From contig JASWHV010000008.1 in assembly GCA_030760725.1 (NCBI GenBank), positions 57,759,671 through 57,823,670 on the forward strand: a DNA stretch of 64,000 bases, read 5' to 3'. A program made the translations under genes and the position numbers. Positions 1 to 12,455 of the stretch are shown here, in pieces. How positions within the stretch are numbered: the first letter of the stretch is position 1; each line of letters begins with the position of its first letter. The notes beneath the pieces were generated by a model. That model was not told the DNA's origin. It was given only the letters and a program-made list of their open reading frames with translations, and did no database searches. The DNA is from Neostapfia colusana (taxonomy: Eukaryota; Streptophyta; Magnoliopsida; Poales; Poaceae).

Positions 1-42
1 AAAACGGTGCAATAAAAATTCATCGTATGAACATACTGCAGC

Positions 43-236
43 CACTACTACAACAAGCTTCATCTCAGGCGGTTTAAGTTTCCGCCTGTGAAAATTGCTT
101 CGCCTGTGAAAATATTGTCACAGGCGGTCTTAACCATCATGAATCCGCCTGTAAAGACTCTTTATTGCAGGCGGTTTGTAACGTAAGATGATTCGCCTGT
201 GTAACTCTATTATCACAGACGGTTCTTTACTAGTAG
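43..236. mobile_element. CACTA-type miniature element (non-autonomous)
   Basis: Begins with CACTACTACAACAAG, a CACTA-superfamily terminus, followed by many short direct and inverted copies of CCGCCTGTG/CACAGGCGG, which are typical CACTA subterminal repeats. The right end (TTTACTAGTAG) is a degraded inverse of the left end, so the boundary is approximate. No coding capacity. A related element lies at 15262-15416. It appears inserted in the leader of the Copia-like element whose LTR follows. I could not confirm a 3-bp target duplication. Confidence 0.65.
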
Positions 237-280
237 ATCGCAACTACTAACAAGATCCAGACCAAAAACTATGCAAGTCA

Positions 281-292
281 GCTCTGATACCA
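281..292 (-). other. Primer binding site (tRNA-iMet type) of minus-strand LTR element
   Basis: The plus strand reads GCTCTGATACCA, the complement of TGGTATCAGAGC, the usual plant initiator-methionine tRNA primer site. It lies one base from the LTR end at 294, so the internal region runs leftward. About 45 bp of leader (237-280) remain before the CACTA element. Confidence 0.8.
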
Positions 293-293
293 C

Positions 294-770
294 TGTTGGG
301 AAATTGGTGGTCTGCTACTCTAGCAATTCTACCGCGTCACCCAGGAAACATGCAAGTATAGATGTCATAAATCCTTACCACTAGACGCGCAGCGCAGCGG
401 AACGTAGACGCGCGTCGGAGTAGGGGATGTAGACTGCCACGTTCTTCTCTTCCATGTCCTCGTCATGGCAGCAGGTAGACGGTCACGTTCGTCGTGACCG
501 ATTAGCGCAGCAGTAGCAGCAGCGCCTCCACGGAGTCCACGCATACGGGGAGGAGCGTCGTGCGCTGGCGTGCTAGCACTGCACGTGCGGCAAGGGTCTC
601 GACGTGAGGCCCGCGACGGGTGGCGGCTAGGGCTGTCATGTGGTCGAGTAATTAGCCCCTAACCCTACCTCGTATTTATAGGCGTACTAATGGGCTTTTA
701 AGTTGCAGAACCATTAGTACCCTAGATGCTTATGGATCAAATATCCAATAGGCCTTAACCCGAATTGTTA
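294..770 (-). repeat. LTR of a Copia-like retrotransposon (5' LTR, minus orientation)
   Basis: The plus strand starts TGTTGGGAAATT next to the primer site, so on the minus strand the LTR ends in CCCAACA. A TATA-like CTATAAATAC lies on the minus strand at about 675-685. The size (about 480 bp) and terminal sequence suit Copia elements better than the long-LTR gypsy elements that fill this window. The outer boundary near 770 is approximate because it abuts a decayed gypsy pol fragment without clear target duplications. Confidence 0.6.
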
Positions 771-773
771 TGA

Positions 774-2105
774 TTGCCTCTTGGGCATATCACCAACATT
801 AATAACCGGTTGGTTGTGCCCAAGAATGAGAAATTAAGAAAGAAGATTTTGAATGAGGCTCACATGTCAAAATACTCCATCCATCCAGGCAGCAATAAAA
901 TGTATCAAGACTTAAAGAAAAGATTTTGGTGGACACGTATGAAGAGAGAAATTGCTAAATATGTTGCTGAATGTGATGTGTGTAGTCAAGGTTGATCATG
1001 TGAAGAAAGCAGGATTGCTGTAACCATGAGCATCCTGGCATGGAAGTGGGAGGACATCAATATGGATTTTATCGTTGGATTGCCTCTCACCTTCCTCAAA
1101 CATGACTCTATATAGGTCATTGTAGATCGCCTTATCAAACCAGCTCACTTTATTCCGGTAAACACCCGGTTCCGAGTCAAACAATATGCAAAGTTGTACA
1201 TCTCTCAAATTTTGTGCCTACATGGTGTTCCTTGCACTATCGTTTCTGATAGAGGAGAACCATTTGTTGCATGCTTTTGGGAGCAGCCGCATGCATCTCT
1301 AGGGACCAAGCTTATTCGAGGCTCCGCATACCACCCACAGACGGATGGACAAACCGAGCGGGTAAATCAGATTTTGGAAGACATGCTACGCGCATGTGCT
1401 CTAGTACATGATAGAAATTAGGATGAACACTTGTCATTGGCAGAATTATCTTACAACAATAGTTATCAAGAAAGCATTAAGGTCGCTCCATATGAAGCCT
1501 TGTATGGTAGGAGGTGCTAAATTGGTGTGAATCCGGTGAGAGGGTGATTTTTCGAGTTGATCTGGTTAAGGACGCCGAAGAACAAGTGAACATTATTCAA
1601 ACAAATCTTCGGGCAGCAAAGTTGCGGCAGAAGAGTTATGCAGATAAGCGACGCCGCCCCCTGAAATTTGAAGTTGGAGACCATGTATACCTGCGTGTGT
1701 CACCCATGAAACGGGTGCATCATTTTGGGGTCAAAGGAAAGCTAGCCCCGTGATTCATCGGTCCCTTTCCCATAATTGAGAAATGTGGAGCCGTTGTGTG
1801 TCGCTTGCAGCTGCCTACATCATTATCCGGAGTGCACAATATTTTTTCACATCTCCCAGCTGCGTAAATGTCTCAAAACCCCGTCTAAAATCTACACGGA
1901 AGACATTAAGGCACTGCAGCCTGATCTCACATATGTCGAGCGACCCATCAAGATTATCGATGAAAAGACCCGTGAGATCCGAAACCGAGCCCAAAAATTC
2001 TATAAGGTGCAATGGAGTAACCACACAGTGAAAGAAGCGGCTTGGGAGCAAGAGGAATATCTTCATTTTCACTATCTAGAGCTACTATCATCATATCTTA
2101 GGTAA
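774..2105 (+). pseudogene. Ty3/gypsy pol remnant (integrase to chromodomain), element E
   Basis: Fragments in different frames match the intact pol at 39352-43908: the integrase zinc-binding region with H..H..C..C (774-995), the catalytic core with SDRG and TDGQTERVNQ (1194-1421), the integrase C-terminal region (1514-1753), and the GPF and chromodomain part ending YLELLSSYLR (1776-2105). Gag, protease, reverse transcriptase and RNase H are missing to the left, where the Copia-like LTR begins. Several frameshifts and stops make this non-functional. It leads straight into a polypurine tract and LTR, so it is the 3' end of a plus-strand Tekay/Del-type chromovirus. Confidence 0.9.
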
Positions 2106-2154
2106 TCGTCCGTTCCTCTCCCGCCTCATGTCCTAAAATTAGATCTCCATCTTA

Positions 2155-2187
2155 ATCTCAGGAGGAGATTTCTTTAAGGTGAAGGGC
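2155..2187 (+). other. Hairpin and polypurine tract of element E
   Basis: An inverted repeat ATCTC/GAGAT (2155-2169) is followed by TTTCTTTAAGGTGAAGGGC up to the LTR start at 2188. The same hairpin-plus-purine arrangement precedes the 3' LTRs of elements A, B, C and D. The purine run is interrupted here by a T, consistent with decay. Confidence 0.7.
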
Positions 2188-5100
2188 TGTAACAATCCAC
2201 ATTTCTAATTGGCATTCCGCCGAATCATGAACAAGTTCAAATTCCAACTTCATATGTGAATTTAGATCAATTCTAAGAGAAAAAAGAAAACAAAATTCAT
2301 ATCATGAAGTAAAATTCATATCATGAAATGGTGTCCAAAATAGTAGCCCACAATAGAAATTTTCTGAATTTGTGTAGTGTTTATGCATCGGCATAAATTA
2401 AAATTAATTGTTTAAAAGGGAAAAATCATAATTCAAATTTTAATAAGTGAAATACAAATCTGATTTCACCTAAATGAACATTTTATTGAGTAGAATCACT
2501 CTGCAAATTTTTATCATTTTTGGAAACCTCTAGGTATTTCTTTTTGAATTAGAAAGTTGGTGCGGATTCAAAATTCATGGAAAAAGAAGGAAAAAGTCCT
2601 TGTGGGACCCATTTGTCAGTGACATCACCCCACCTTCTTCCTCCTTGGAGAGGTGCAGCCATGAATGGCTGCCACCGATGCAAGCCATAGCACACGTGTG
2701 GGCATTCCCCTGCGACGATTTGAGGGCTCATTGACCTAGCCGTCTTCTTTCCTCGCTGTTCCTCAGTTGTTTCGCCCCCCCCCCCCCCCATTCCTCGCTT
2801 CTTTCCCGAAAACCGAGCCTCCATTGCTGCTGCTCCACAAAGCTCACCGTCGTGCCGCACCACAACAGCCCCCCGGGCGAGGTCGAGTTCGCATCCAGCT
2901 GCGCCGGCTCGACCTCTACCTCTCCCACCCCTTCAATCCCTGGTCCCCGTTGTGAAGAACCTGAATCGAGCCAATTTTCCTCAAGAACGGCCGCAGGACC
3001 ATCATCCTCTCCCCGAAGAAATTCGTCGTCATTTCTTCACGTGAGTGCAATTCCTTCTGTTAAAAGCTTCCTCACCTTCTCTTGCACCTCGGTGAGCTTC
3101 TTGTTGGACAAAACGGGCCCTTGTTTCGCTGGATTTGGCGACTTTCTAGTCGCAGGCCACAACTACCGTCAGCCCGCTGCTGCGCCCCCTCTCCATCCAC
3201 CCTCTTCGTGATTTGAGTCCAAGCCGGTCTTCTTCTCTGTAAGGTGAAGCTTCCCAAGCAATTTTCCTTTCTTCCTCACCCTGATGCGAGCACACGGCAC
3301 CGCCGAACGTTGGCACCATGGCGACCTCGTTGCCGGCGAACTGCAGATCATGCCGGCACTGGCTGTCACCTCAGCTGTGTTCAGCATGTCGCCAGGAGCA
3401 TTTTGCCTAGGATTTTACAAAGAATGGCTGCCGTTTGGGTTCTCCGGCGAGCTGCCGTGGCAACAGCCGCCCCCAGCCATGGAGATCGGCCAGGGCTGGG
3501 ATCTGGTGCGGCATGCAGCAGATCAGCTGTGCCAGCCAGCTTTGTAGACCTGTATGGCAGTGATCTGAGTGGCCCAGCAAATTTCCCACGTTTTCCAGTT
3601 AAAAATAAATCTGAAAATGCTGTAAACTTGTATAATTCGTGTAAACTGGTAGAAAAAACAGAAAAATGCGAAACTATTTTTGTTGGACTTGTTAGGACCA
3701 AATCTACACCATGAAAAAGTTTATTTCTCATAAAAGTGCTCTATATTTTAGTTGCCAGTATTTTGAGTAACAATACAGTAAATTAATTATAGGGTGATTT
3801 GTACATTAGAAAAATCTGAAAATTTCAGAACATACCCTTGCATACTAGGTATTTCAAAGTCAAAATTTATTTCCATTTTTGTATGTATATCTAAAGAAAT
3901 TGATTATTAATTTTCTGCTACCATTTAAATTCCCGAAATTAAAATATGATTAAATAAATCCTCAAAATTTATGTCACTTCTCCTCATAATGTTACTTACT
4001 CCCAGTAAATCATCTAGGTCAAGATTTTGACTGTAAGAAGTATATTGCTTCAACCTCAAGCAACTAGTTAAAGCAAGTTTATATTTCTTCTTAAACGGAA
4101 AGGCTGCAAACTAAATAATATTCACATGAAGGCAAATTGATCTGAAACTGTTTATACATCCAAATAATTAGATTAGCACCAGTTTTATGCTTGCTACAAT
4201 ATAAATTAACTGTATTATTAATTTAGTTGCATTTATGTGCATAACGGTAGAGCACGAGCCGAAAGAGAACGTCGAGGAGCTCATCTTAGAGGAAGCCGCT
4301 GACCGGGATGTTACTGACTTAATTACTGAGCAAGGCAAGCCCCGGTTACATAAGCCAAGTTTTACCAGCTTTCTATTTTACATATGTATATGTCGGTTAT
4401 GATCATGTTTGTGCATTAAGTCTAGGTGTTGTGGTGACAATCTACTTGCATGTCCAAATCAAACCCTTTGGTCAGTACATCAGCCCGAGCTAGTAATTGC
4501 TAGGCTAATTAGTCTCATCTAACTGGTAGAAGTCGAGTGTGGGAATTCACTCGTGAGCTATAGGATTTGGGATGAATTTGGATTGATTATTGGAATTTGG
4601 ATCATAATTTGAAAATTGGACACCGGGCAGGTGGTAGGGAGCAACAAGACGTGGTCTTGTGTGCATAGGCCTGCTCGTGTCGATTGAGGACCGAGTCATA
4701 GTCGGCACCTCGGACAAGTATCGAACGTACCAATTGCATGCTAGTGATATGGGCACTAGTAAACTGACGTACCTTATTAACCTAGGTGTCGAACGATCAT
4801 GCCGCTGTCCTAGGTTGGAGTCGAGAGGACAGATTGGGTGTAAATCCACTAACGGATGACGTCCGGGATGTGCATCACATGTAGGAACCCCCTGTCCGGG
4901 ACAGTAGCCTTCTTTCAGCATCGGGTGTCTTGGGAAAGGTTGTCACGTACGAATGTAGTGGAGTGCACTGTGTGCGACTTCATGACGTGCATACGTGTCG
5001 TGTTATTGGGTTATCCCTGCAGGATTATAATGATTACAATCGTGGTCACTCACGAAGATGAGTACCGCTTGTCTTAGCTGTTGGCATGTAGTAAGAAGAT

Positions 5101-5716
5101 TTAATTTATATACTTATGATCAGATCTTGTTTGAATATAAATCATGTTTGAAACTTGTATGTGTTAGTTGTAGATTCCAACTAAATTTATATTTCACATG
5201 TAACTAAAATATGCTTCTGAAATATGAATATAAGGACTCAAATTTAGGGTCTATTTTTATGAAAACTGCCCCTGTTCCTAGTAATAACTGTTGCATACTA
5301 GAATACGGTCTAGCGAATACTTCGTCAGGTAAGTCTTGCTGAGTATTAGTTGCTCAGGCTTTGTGGATTAATGTTTTTCAGGTGAGCGTGCTTGTGATGA
5401 TGATTATGCTAGCAAGAGCTTTCTAGAAGAAGCATCGCCTCCCTCAGGGTGGACGGTGCAATGGGAGACCGACTTGACGTTTGATTGAATGGGTGTTGCT
5501 AGTGCATCATGACAATTTGGCAATGACACGATGCTAATGCATAGACCACGTAGGGAGTGTTGTAATATTTTGCTACGCATATTCCGCTGCAAAACTTTAT
5601 GTATTTTGAAGTTATCTCTTATGTATCAAACATGTGAACTATGGCCCTTTGGTATGCGATGCAGTGTTGCAGCGCGTGCCACCACTCGAACAAAAGATCC
5701 TGTTGTCGAGGTGTGA
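2188..5716 (+). repeat. 3' LTR of element E (Tekay/Del-type, about 3.5 kb)
   Basis: Starts TGTAACAATCC directly after the polypurine tract. The order of segments matches the other long LTRs here: an AT-rich 5' part, a GC-rich block containing GGGACCCA (2616), a C15 run (2775-2789), then AT-rich intron-like sequence, the mini-exon (4251-4334), the shared motif GTGTCGATTGAGGACCGAG (4677-4695) and a terminal exon (5382-5488). It is most similar to LTR F, which starts with the same 11 bases. The right boundary is estimated from alignment of the GCAGCGCGTGCCACC region with other LTR ends and may be off by tens of bases. Confidence 0.75.
4251..5488 (+). other. Putative LTR-embedded spliced small ORF, copy in LTR E
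   Basis: Mini-exon 4251-4334: preceded by CGGTAG, open in one frame, ends CAAG before GCAAGCCCCGGTT (a GC-type donor). Terminal exon 5382-5488: preceded by a TTTTTCAG acceptor, enters in the matching phase and stops at TGA 5486-5488 after 34 full codons. The encoded tail has PPSGW followed by VQWE, aligning with GW..VQWE in LTR F and PPSGTT..EWE in LTR D. The mini-exon is rich in E and D. No in-frame ATG is visible in the mini-exon, so the start is unknown. That this is transcribed and spliced is inference. Confidence 0.5.
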
Positions 5717-7162
5717 CCCCTATAAACCTGAACCAAAAGTTAAAGTTAACTTTTATAGCTTTCCAACGAGTATTGGCATGCACCCAAACGGGTTCTAGAT
5801 CAAAAGATATGAATTTTTGAATTGACCCCAAGTTCTGAAAGTTTTTTTCTCAGGTAGGCTGTTTTTGAGAAGTCCCAATTGTTTAATAATTTCAGAAACC
5901 TTCGAGTCAAAATTTGGAAATGTCATGAACTACAAAGTGATAGCACACTTCCCAAGCTTCCAAAGGTATTTTGTATGACCCTATGCGATTTTTATATCCA
6001 TATTTATGCCCATTTTTACAGAAAAGTCCATAGGGGAATTTGAAATCTGCTCTCTGTGACAGGTTCTGAACTTTGAGCAACTTAAGTGATTTGTAGAAAA
6101 AAATTGAACAGGACATGAATAACAAAGTCAAAAAGGACTTCACAACCTTTCTAACGTATATTTATACATCTTCATCCGATAAGCATAACAGGGTTTACAG
6201 CCTTTGATGAAAACAGTTTCTGAAAAATTGGAGCTGGATAGCATTGACAAATAATATAATTGTTAAAGTTTTTAGAGAGTTTGGGTACAGAACCGAAGGA
6301 TCCCATAAATATCAAAGTTTTAAGAGAACTCTCTAAACTCTTCAACAGTACTCATACCATCTTTCAAAGATGGATGCAAGTTTCTGAAATTTATGAAACA
6401 GCACAGAACAACTACTCGGTATATGGTGAAGATTTAAATCATTGAAGGATTGGTTTGGGCTCCAGTGAAATACTTTTAAGTAGTATTTGGCTGTGTTCAA
6501 ATAAAACATGATTCTTTTAGTGGTAATGTGCAATTTCACATTTCATTAACTTTAAAGCTGCTAACCTTCCTTTAGAGATTAGATTATATATTTTTTTTCA
6601 TGATCTCATTAGAATACACACCAAGGTAATATGATATTACTACGCATCCCCACAAAATAAAAATCCTAACCAGACTTAGCTGGTATATAAGTTTAGACTG
6701 TGGCACTAAAGTGGTCATTCACAAACGTTTTTTACTCATGATACGATAAACATGGTTAGTGTACTTGCAGTGATCACCACAACAAAGTCCTTACCACAAT
6801 AAAATTCCACAAACAACTAAGATAATATATTCAAAACAACTAAAATAATATCTCATAAACAACAAAATAATGCACCCACAACCTACTAAATCTAAAATAG
6901 CACAAACAAACAAAATAATATCATCAACAACGAAATAAAATCATCAACAATAAAATAATACTCATAAACAATAAAATCATTCCAATCTACTTTTACCTTC
7001 CTAACCACAATTTCCGTAGTTACAGAAAATAAACACTGTTAGCTTGCCACCTAGATAATATTCTAATAATATAATCTTATATGAGCATACTACCGGATTC
7101 TCACTCGTAAACGTGTTAGATTTTTGAAAATAAGTCTTTTAAATGTGCGCTGTCCCAACACG
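5717..7162 (-). mobile_element. Untranslated leader of element F (minus), truncated
   Basis: On the minus strand this segment follows a primer site and resembles the leaders of A, B and D. It has the segment CCGGTTAGGATTTTTATTTTG-like at about 6645-6670 (rc) and the block TTGGAAAGCTATAAAAGTTAAC near 5740-5770 (rc), which recurs in D at about 58370 and A at about 26500. No gag follows: the leader runs into the end of LTR E at about 5716, suggesting that E inserted into F or that a deletion joined them. No convincing coding sequence. Confidence 0.6.
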
Positions 7163-7174
7163 GCTCTGATACAA
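7163..7174 (-). other. Primer binding site of element F
   Basis: The plus strand GCTCTGATACAA is the complement of the initiator-methionine tRNA site with one mismatch. It lies three bases from the LTR end at 7178. Confidence 0.7.
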
Positions 7175-7177
7175 CAT

Positions 7178-10100
7178 TGTGGAGACCGGAGTCCTGACAT
7201 CCGGGATCAAGTTGGATGGTGCCATGCGCTGCGACACCGGACAGCTCACATACAAAAATATTACAACATGGGATTCACTTAGTTATACTACATCCAAGTG
7301 CGAGTTTTGAAACAGAGTTCAAAAATAACGGAAGCGCAACTACATATTACAACTCGACGGATACATAGGCCCAGGCGGTAGCGACGTATCGAGCCTAATG
7401 ATACGTCACTCTAGTATCACATCATTCACTCTTGCGGCGAGCTAGGTTCCCATTGAACCATCCAACCCTCAACGGGCGACACTTCATTCGGGAGCCCTTC
7501 AATATTTTCATCAGGAATGAATTTATGAGTACCTAAAAACATAAGTTAACAAACCCTGAGCAACTAATACGCATCAAGACTTACCCGTCAAAAGACTCTC
7601 TAACACCTCTACTAATATGCAGTGGAAATATTGGTAGTAAGAGCTATTTTGCATAAAAGAAGCCTAATTATGTGTCCTTAATTAGCAAATTGAGGGAGTA
7701 TTTTTAGTGGCACAAAAGGATAAAGTTTAGTTGACAGCTAACGTAAGCAGTCAAGCTTCCATACCAACAATTGATCTAATTTCAGATTTGATCATATTAA
7801 TAGAAATTTCCACTTGTTACTACGCGGCGACGCATTAAGCAAGTGGTACTCATTATCCGTGAGTGACGGCGATTCAAACCAATTTTTATTCCTGCAGGAG
7901 AAACCCAAAAACACGACACGTACTCACTTCCCGAAGTCGTATACGACGCACGTTGCAACTGTCGTACGTGGCAACCTTTCTTATGACACCCCAAATTCCA
8001 AAAAAGTTTGTCGGCCCAGACAGAGAGTTCCCTACACAAGATGTCCGACGGGGACGATCTCCGTGAGCAGATTACCTACTGCCCTCTCAATGCCTGAGCA
8101 ATGTCAGCGGAATAATCGTCGGCATCCAGCTTGATCAAGTTACATCGGTTTACTGGTGCCTATATCACTAGCATGATGCCGGTACATTCAATACTTGTTC
8201 AACAGGGCCGACAACGGCACGGTCCTTAAGCGACACAAGTAGGACTACGCACACAGGACCATGTCCCGTTGCTTCCTACTACCGGCCCGGTCCCCGTTTA
8301 TTAATTGTGATCCAAGAACTTCTTGTCATACCTATATTTCCTAGAAAATCTTATAACTCGCGAGTAGTTTCCGACTACCCAACTTCTATCGTTTGATATG
8401 TCTAATTAGCATAGCAAGAAATAATCACGTAGCCGATCTACCTACTGCGCTAACAGGGATTTGTAAGCTATGCAAGTGGAGTATCACCCAAATCCTAGAA
8501 CTTAATGCACAATCACATAACACTAAGCATATATTAATGAAAAAAGGAAATATTTATAAAAAGGCTAATATAAACCGGGGCTTGGCTTGATTCAGTTCAG
8601 GGGTTAGATCAACTGCAGTAGTCAAGTCAATAGCTTCTTCCGGATCCCAATCTTCGGACATTGCGGGTTCTACCGATATGCACACAAATGCAATTAAATT
8701 AGTAATAAAGCAACTTTATATTGTATTAACCTCAACTAGTATGAAAACAATTATTTGGATGTGTGACAACAGATTTATGGCAAATTGCCTTCATGGGAAT
8801 TATATCCCGTTTGCAGCCTTTCTTTTTAAGAATACATAAAACTTGCTTTAACCAGTTGCATGGGGTTAAATCCCTTTAATTCTTACAGTTAAATCTCGAT
8901 CTAAGTAATTTACTGGGAGCAAGTAACGTGCTGTAGGAAAGTTCCATGAATTTTGAGGGTCTATTTGTCCATATTTTAATTCTTGAAAGCTAAATGGAAG
9001 CAGGAAATTAAAAAAAATTAATCAAAATCTACATCGTAAAATGGGCTGAAATTTTTAATGTGATATACTTAGCATGCATGTGTATGTTCTGCAAATTATC
9101 AGATTCTTCCAATGGTTAGCTCACCCTCTAATCAATTTACCACATTGCTAGTTAATGTATTTATAAATAAATTACAGAGAACTCTTTTGATAAATCAACA
9201 TTTTCCTTGTGTATATCTGGCCCTCAGTAGTCCAACAAAATTGGTTTCACATTTTTTTATTTTTCTACAATTTTCTATAGTTTTTACAAGGTTTTCAACA
9301 TTTCTGGAATTATTCTTAAAAATGAAATCATTGGAAAACTGCAGGCCAATGGGCTTGAGGCCACACGGGATCCCATTGCACACAGGCCAGATCCTCGTCG
9401 GGCCTCACCAGCGGTGGCCAACAGCGGTGGAATCTGGTGGGATTTTTGGGGAAAATGATGTATATACCACGTCGTGTCCATTTGAGGGGTTTGTGCCGAG
9501 CAAAACTCACCGTAGAGCAGCGGCGGCGAGTGGCAGTTATGCGGCGGGTTCGGCGACGGTGCAGGCTGGATAGAGGAAACGGGGGCGACTTAGAAGGGGT
9601 CGTAGAGCTTCACCACGCGTGGGGAAACACTGGCACGGCCTCAGTTCAGGACGAAATTGTCTCGAGATGAGGGCTCAACGTGAAGCCGGTGGTTCTTGCA
9701 GGTCGACGGCACGAAAACTTCCAAATCCAGCAATGTCGTTGGATTCTCTACCAATTGGAGCGATTATACATATACAAAATGGAGTAAGGAAGCCTCATGT
9801 GGGAGGAATCAAGCTTTTGTTCACCGTGGGCTGGGAATTTCACCGGCGACGAGATAAATGTCCGCCGGTTGGGTTTGAGGGAGATGACTTGATTTGATCG
9901 ATTGGTGGCACGAAATGGTAGCTCGGGTATGTGGAGAGCTGTAGGTTACTCGGGCGCCGCACTTGGTGGGTCGGTTCTAGCAAAAGTTTGGCGAGGACTC
10001 GGCGCGGTGGTGGAGTTCGAGAGCTTGAACTGGCAGCTCGGTCTGAGGAAGAGGAGGCAAGGAAACGTGAGAGGGAAGGAGAAGGAGAGGAGCTGCCGAT

Positions 10101-10489
10101 TGGTGGTCTTAACACCGCTGGCGCGGTCAGGCGGCGTGCGCGCTGTGGCAGCCATGCGAGTCCCGCGGGACTCCGAGGAAGCGATGCAACGAGGAGGAAG
10201 ACGCTGACATGCGGGCTCCACTGCCCCCTTTTATTTTTTGTGAATTTCAAATCTGCAGCCCTCTTATAAATTCAAAAACAATTGCTTAGAGGCCTCCTAA
10301 AATGGTAAAAATTTGCAGAGGTGCCCTACCCAATATACTCTAAATTTAGATGAACCCAGATTCAAATTTGATACAGGGAAATTTAAATTATGATTTTTTA
10401 CACGGGTTTAACTCATAATTTGCAGAAATTGTATTGTAGTTCCTGAAAAAATAGCTTTTGTGCATTCTTTTAGAACTTGGATTGTTACA
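7178..10489 (-). repeat. 5' LTR of element F (Tekay/Del-type, minus, 3.3 kb)
   Basis: On the minus strand it starts TGTAACAATCC at 10489 and ends GGTCTCCACA at 7178. It shares its start with LTR E and the whole segment order with the other long LTRs: GC-rich block with CCCGCATGTCAGCG near 10205, mini-exon (8669-8586), the motif GTGTCG..TTAAGGACCG (about 8218-8235, rc) and terminal exon (7532-7426). Its outer neighbour from 10490 is unrelated sequence. The matching second LTR is not in the window. Confidence 0.8.
7426..8669 (-). other. Putative LTR-embedded spliced small ORF, copy in LTR F
   Basis: Minus strand. Mini-exon 8669-8586, preceded by CGGTAG. Its frame contains an in-frame ATG (residues M-S-E-D-W), the only copy where I see one. 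It ends CAAG, but the following donor reads CCAAGCCCC instead of GCAAGCCCC, so this donor may be mutated. Terminal exon 7532-7426, preceded by GTTTTTAG, in matching phase, stop at 7428-7426. Its tail reads EGW..VQWE..SSP, closely matching LTR E. Confidence 0.5.
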
Positions 10490-11582
10490 GCGGAGTCAAA
10501 TAGAATATTTCCATCTGTACTCTTACTAGATAAAGAAGGAAACAACCAACTCAAGATTAGATATAGCAAGTTAGAGATAAAGTCTAACAAAAACTCATAA
10601 CATTTACCAACTCTGTCATACGCTCTGAGACCTTCGACCATCTATGAAAGGAGAGGAAGGGACATCGAGTTGAGACATCCTCAGTTATTACATTATACCC
10701 TATCAGCCTAAGCATCAATCAATACTTAGCAGTCAATACCATACAACTAGATCTCGATGACATTGATATAATCATCATCAAGAGAAATCAATCATGTAGG
10801 AGTAGAATATTATCTTACCGCGTTTTAACCTGGATAATCTTTGTCTTCTGTTATTGTTGTGATCATTAGCACGTAAGTAACTCGCTAAATCCCCATAGTT
10901 TTGTATATAAATTCTACTTGCCATGAAATCCATATGATGTAACCCTAATCATTGTGTGCTCAATATCATAGTGTGTCAGTAACTATGACAACGTTTATCC
11001 AGATAGTTTAATACTCCGCAGATGTGGGATTGAACTCAGGGAGGAGGAGGAAGAGTGAATGAAAGATGATGATGTGACATCTAATGTGTACTACCACATA
11101 AATCAAAAACACTCTCCAAAACCAACCCATACACACGACAAACAAACCTTATAAAAAATAAGAGGATAGTCCTACCCGGTTTTGAATGCGCGAGAGGAAA
11201 CTTGGAGGCAAATAAGACTACGGTCTGTTGTTGGGCTACTCATACGGATTTTGACTTTCTAGTAACGTGGTTTTATTTATATCAGAATTCAGTTAATATT
11301 GAGCTGATCTCCTATGTACATATATCAGCATATGTGTTACTCTGTTTGAAATAAAATAATAAACAATATATACTAGAATCAAAGCCTTGCGGCAATGTTT
11401 TCTTTGCTAGTTTATTGCATTTTTTAGCTGTATGACCTAGCTAAATCATTTATTAATTTGTTTCCTTTTTTACATCCCTCACCAAAGACAAATATTAGTC
11501 GAATCCATGTAACCATATTGTAAAATTGAAATTGTTGGACTTTTGGTGTCACAGTTGGACTTTTGAAACTGCTGTTCCAGGA
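10490..11582. other. Unassigned, AT-rich, possible old LTR remnant
   Basis: No gene recognised. A stretch near 10797-10840 (GTAGGAGTAGAATATTAT followed by ACCTGGATAA) resembles a segment I associate with Tat/Athila-type gypsy LTRs, but I cannot define ends or target duplications. Confidence 0.25.
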
Positions 11583-12190
11583 CAGTGGTGGGAATTGGGC
11601 CGGGCCAAAGCCTGGTTGGAAAGCACGGCATGGGCCCGGTCCAGCACGAAAAGGATACGAGTTGGGCCGGCCCGGCATGATACTTCGGGCGGTGCCAGGC
11701 ATGGGAATCGGGCACGAAGGGTGGCACGGCACGGCACGAAGTTTCGGGCCGTGCTCAGGTCGACACGGCCTGAATTGGCCCGAATTTTTGAAATCGGCCC
11801 GAAAAAGCCCATCGGCCCGATTGTGGCGTGAAAATTTTGGCTTGTGTTTGTTTTTCGTGCGTGTGCATGAAATTCTCAATAAATCTTATAAACTATCCTT
11901 ATATACACAATTTTTTTGTTTTTTATACTATATCTTATGAATTTTTCTGTATTTTTTGTATTTTTTTAAATTTTTTCTGTCTCCACAAATTTCGGGCCGG
12001 GCTCAGGCCGGGCATAGCCTGAAGCGGGGGAGGTGTGCCACGGGCCGTGCCTGGGTCGGAGTTCTTGCATTTCGGTCCGCCCGGCCCGGCACGAATCGGC
12101 CCGCCATGCTTTCCGGCCATGGGCCAAAACGGCCCGAAGCACGACTGGGTCGGGCCGGGCTGACTCGGTACGACCCAATTCCCACCACTA
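11583..12190. mobile_element. Non-autonomous hAT-type element, 608 bp, TSD TTCCAGGA
   Basis: Terminal inverted repeats CAGTGGTGGGAATTGGG and CCCAATTCCCACCACTA, flanked by a perfect 8-bp duplication TTCCAGGA (11575-11582 and 12191-12198). The 8-bp duplication and terminal sequence indicate the hAT superfamily. The interior is full of GGCCCG/CGGGCC-like short repeats with an AT-rich centre (11830-11990) and has no transposase. Confidence 0.93.
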
Positions 12191-12455
12191 TTCCAGGATG
12201 CAGAATAACCATATTGCGATTACATTTTAAATGTTGCGTTGAGCTGTCCGCGAGCTTTGGATGCTCGTGTTGTAGCACAGTGTCATTTTCAAATCTATTC
12301 TTTAAAAACACATCATCCAGAAGGGTCTCTAAAGGCATGCTCATTTGTAACAGCTTATAGATCTTCAGTAGTTCCGATTGGTGTTTATCAGTAGTTACGT
12401 GACTGAGACAGATCCATTCAAGTATTTCCAACCTAGGATAAGAACTCACCAGGTG
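12191..12455 (-). other. Possible fragment of an unidentified gene (exon-like)
   Basis: On the minus strand an open frame of about 80 codons starts after an acceptor-like TTCTTATCCTAG (about 12438) and runs to the hAT element at 12190. Composition looks protein-like (for example LEILEWICLSH and PLETLLDDVFLKNRFEN). Reading across the single TSD copy, the frame closes within about 15 codons at a TGA beyond the insertion, in 11575-11540. I do not recognise the protein. It may be a decayed 3' exon interrupted by the miniature element, or chance. Confidence 0.3.

Noticed and set aside
9112..9573. A 153-codon open frame in LTR F
   Set aside because: It lies antisense to the LTR across its AT-to-GC transition, with no motif and no counterpart in related LTRs.
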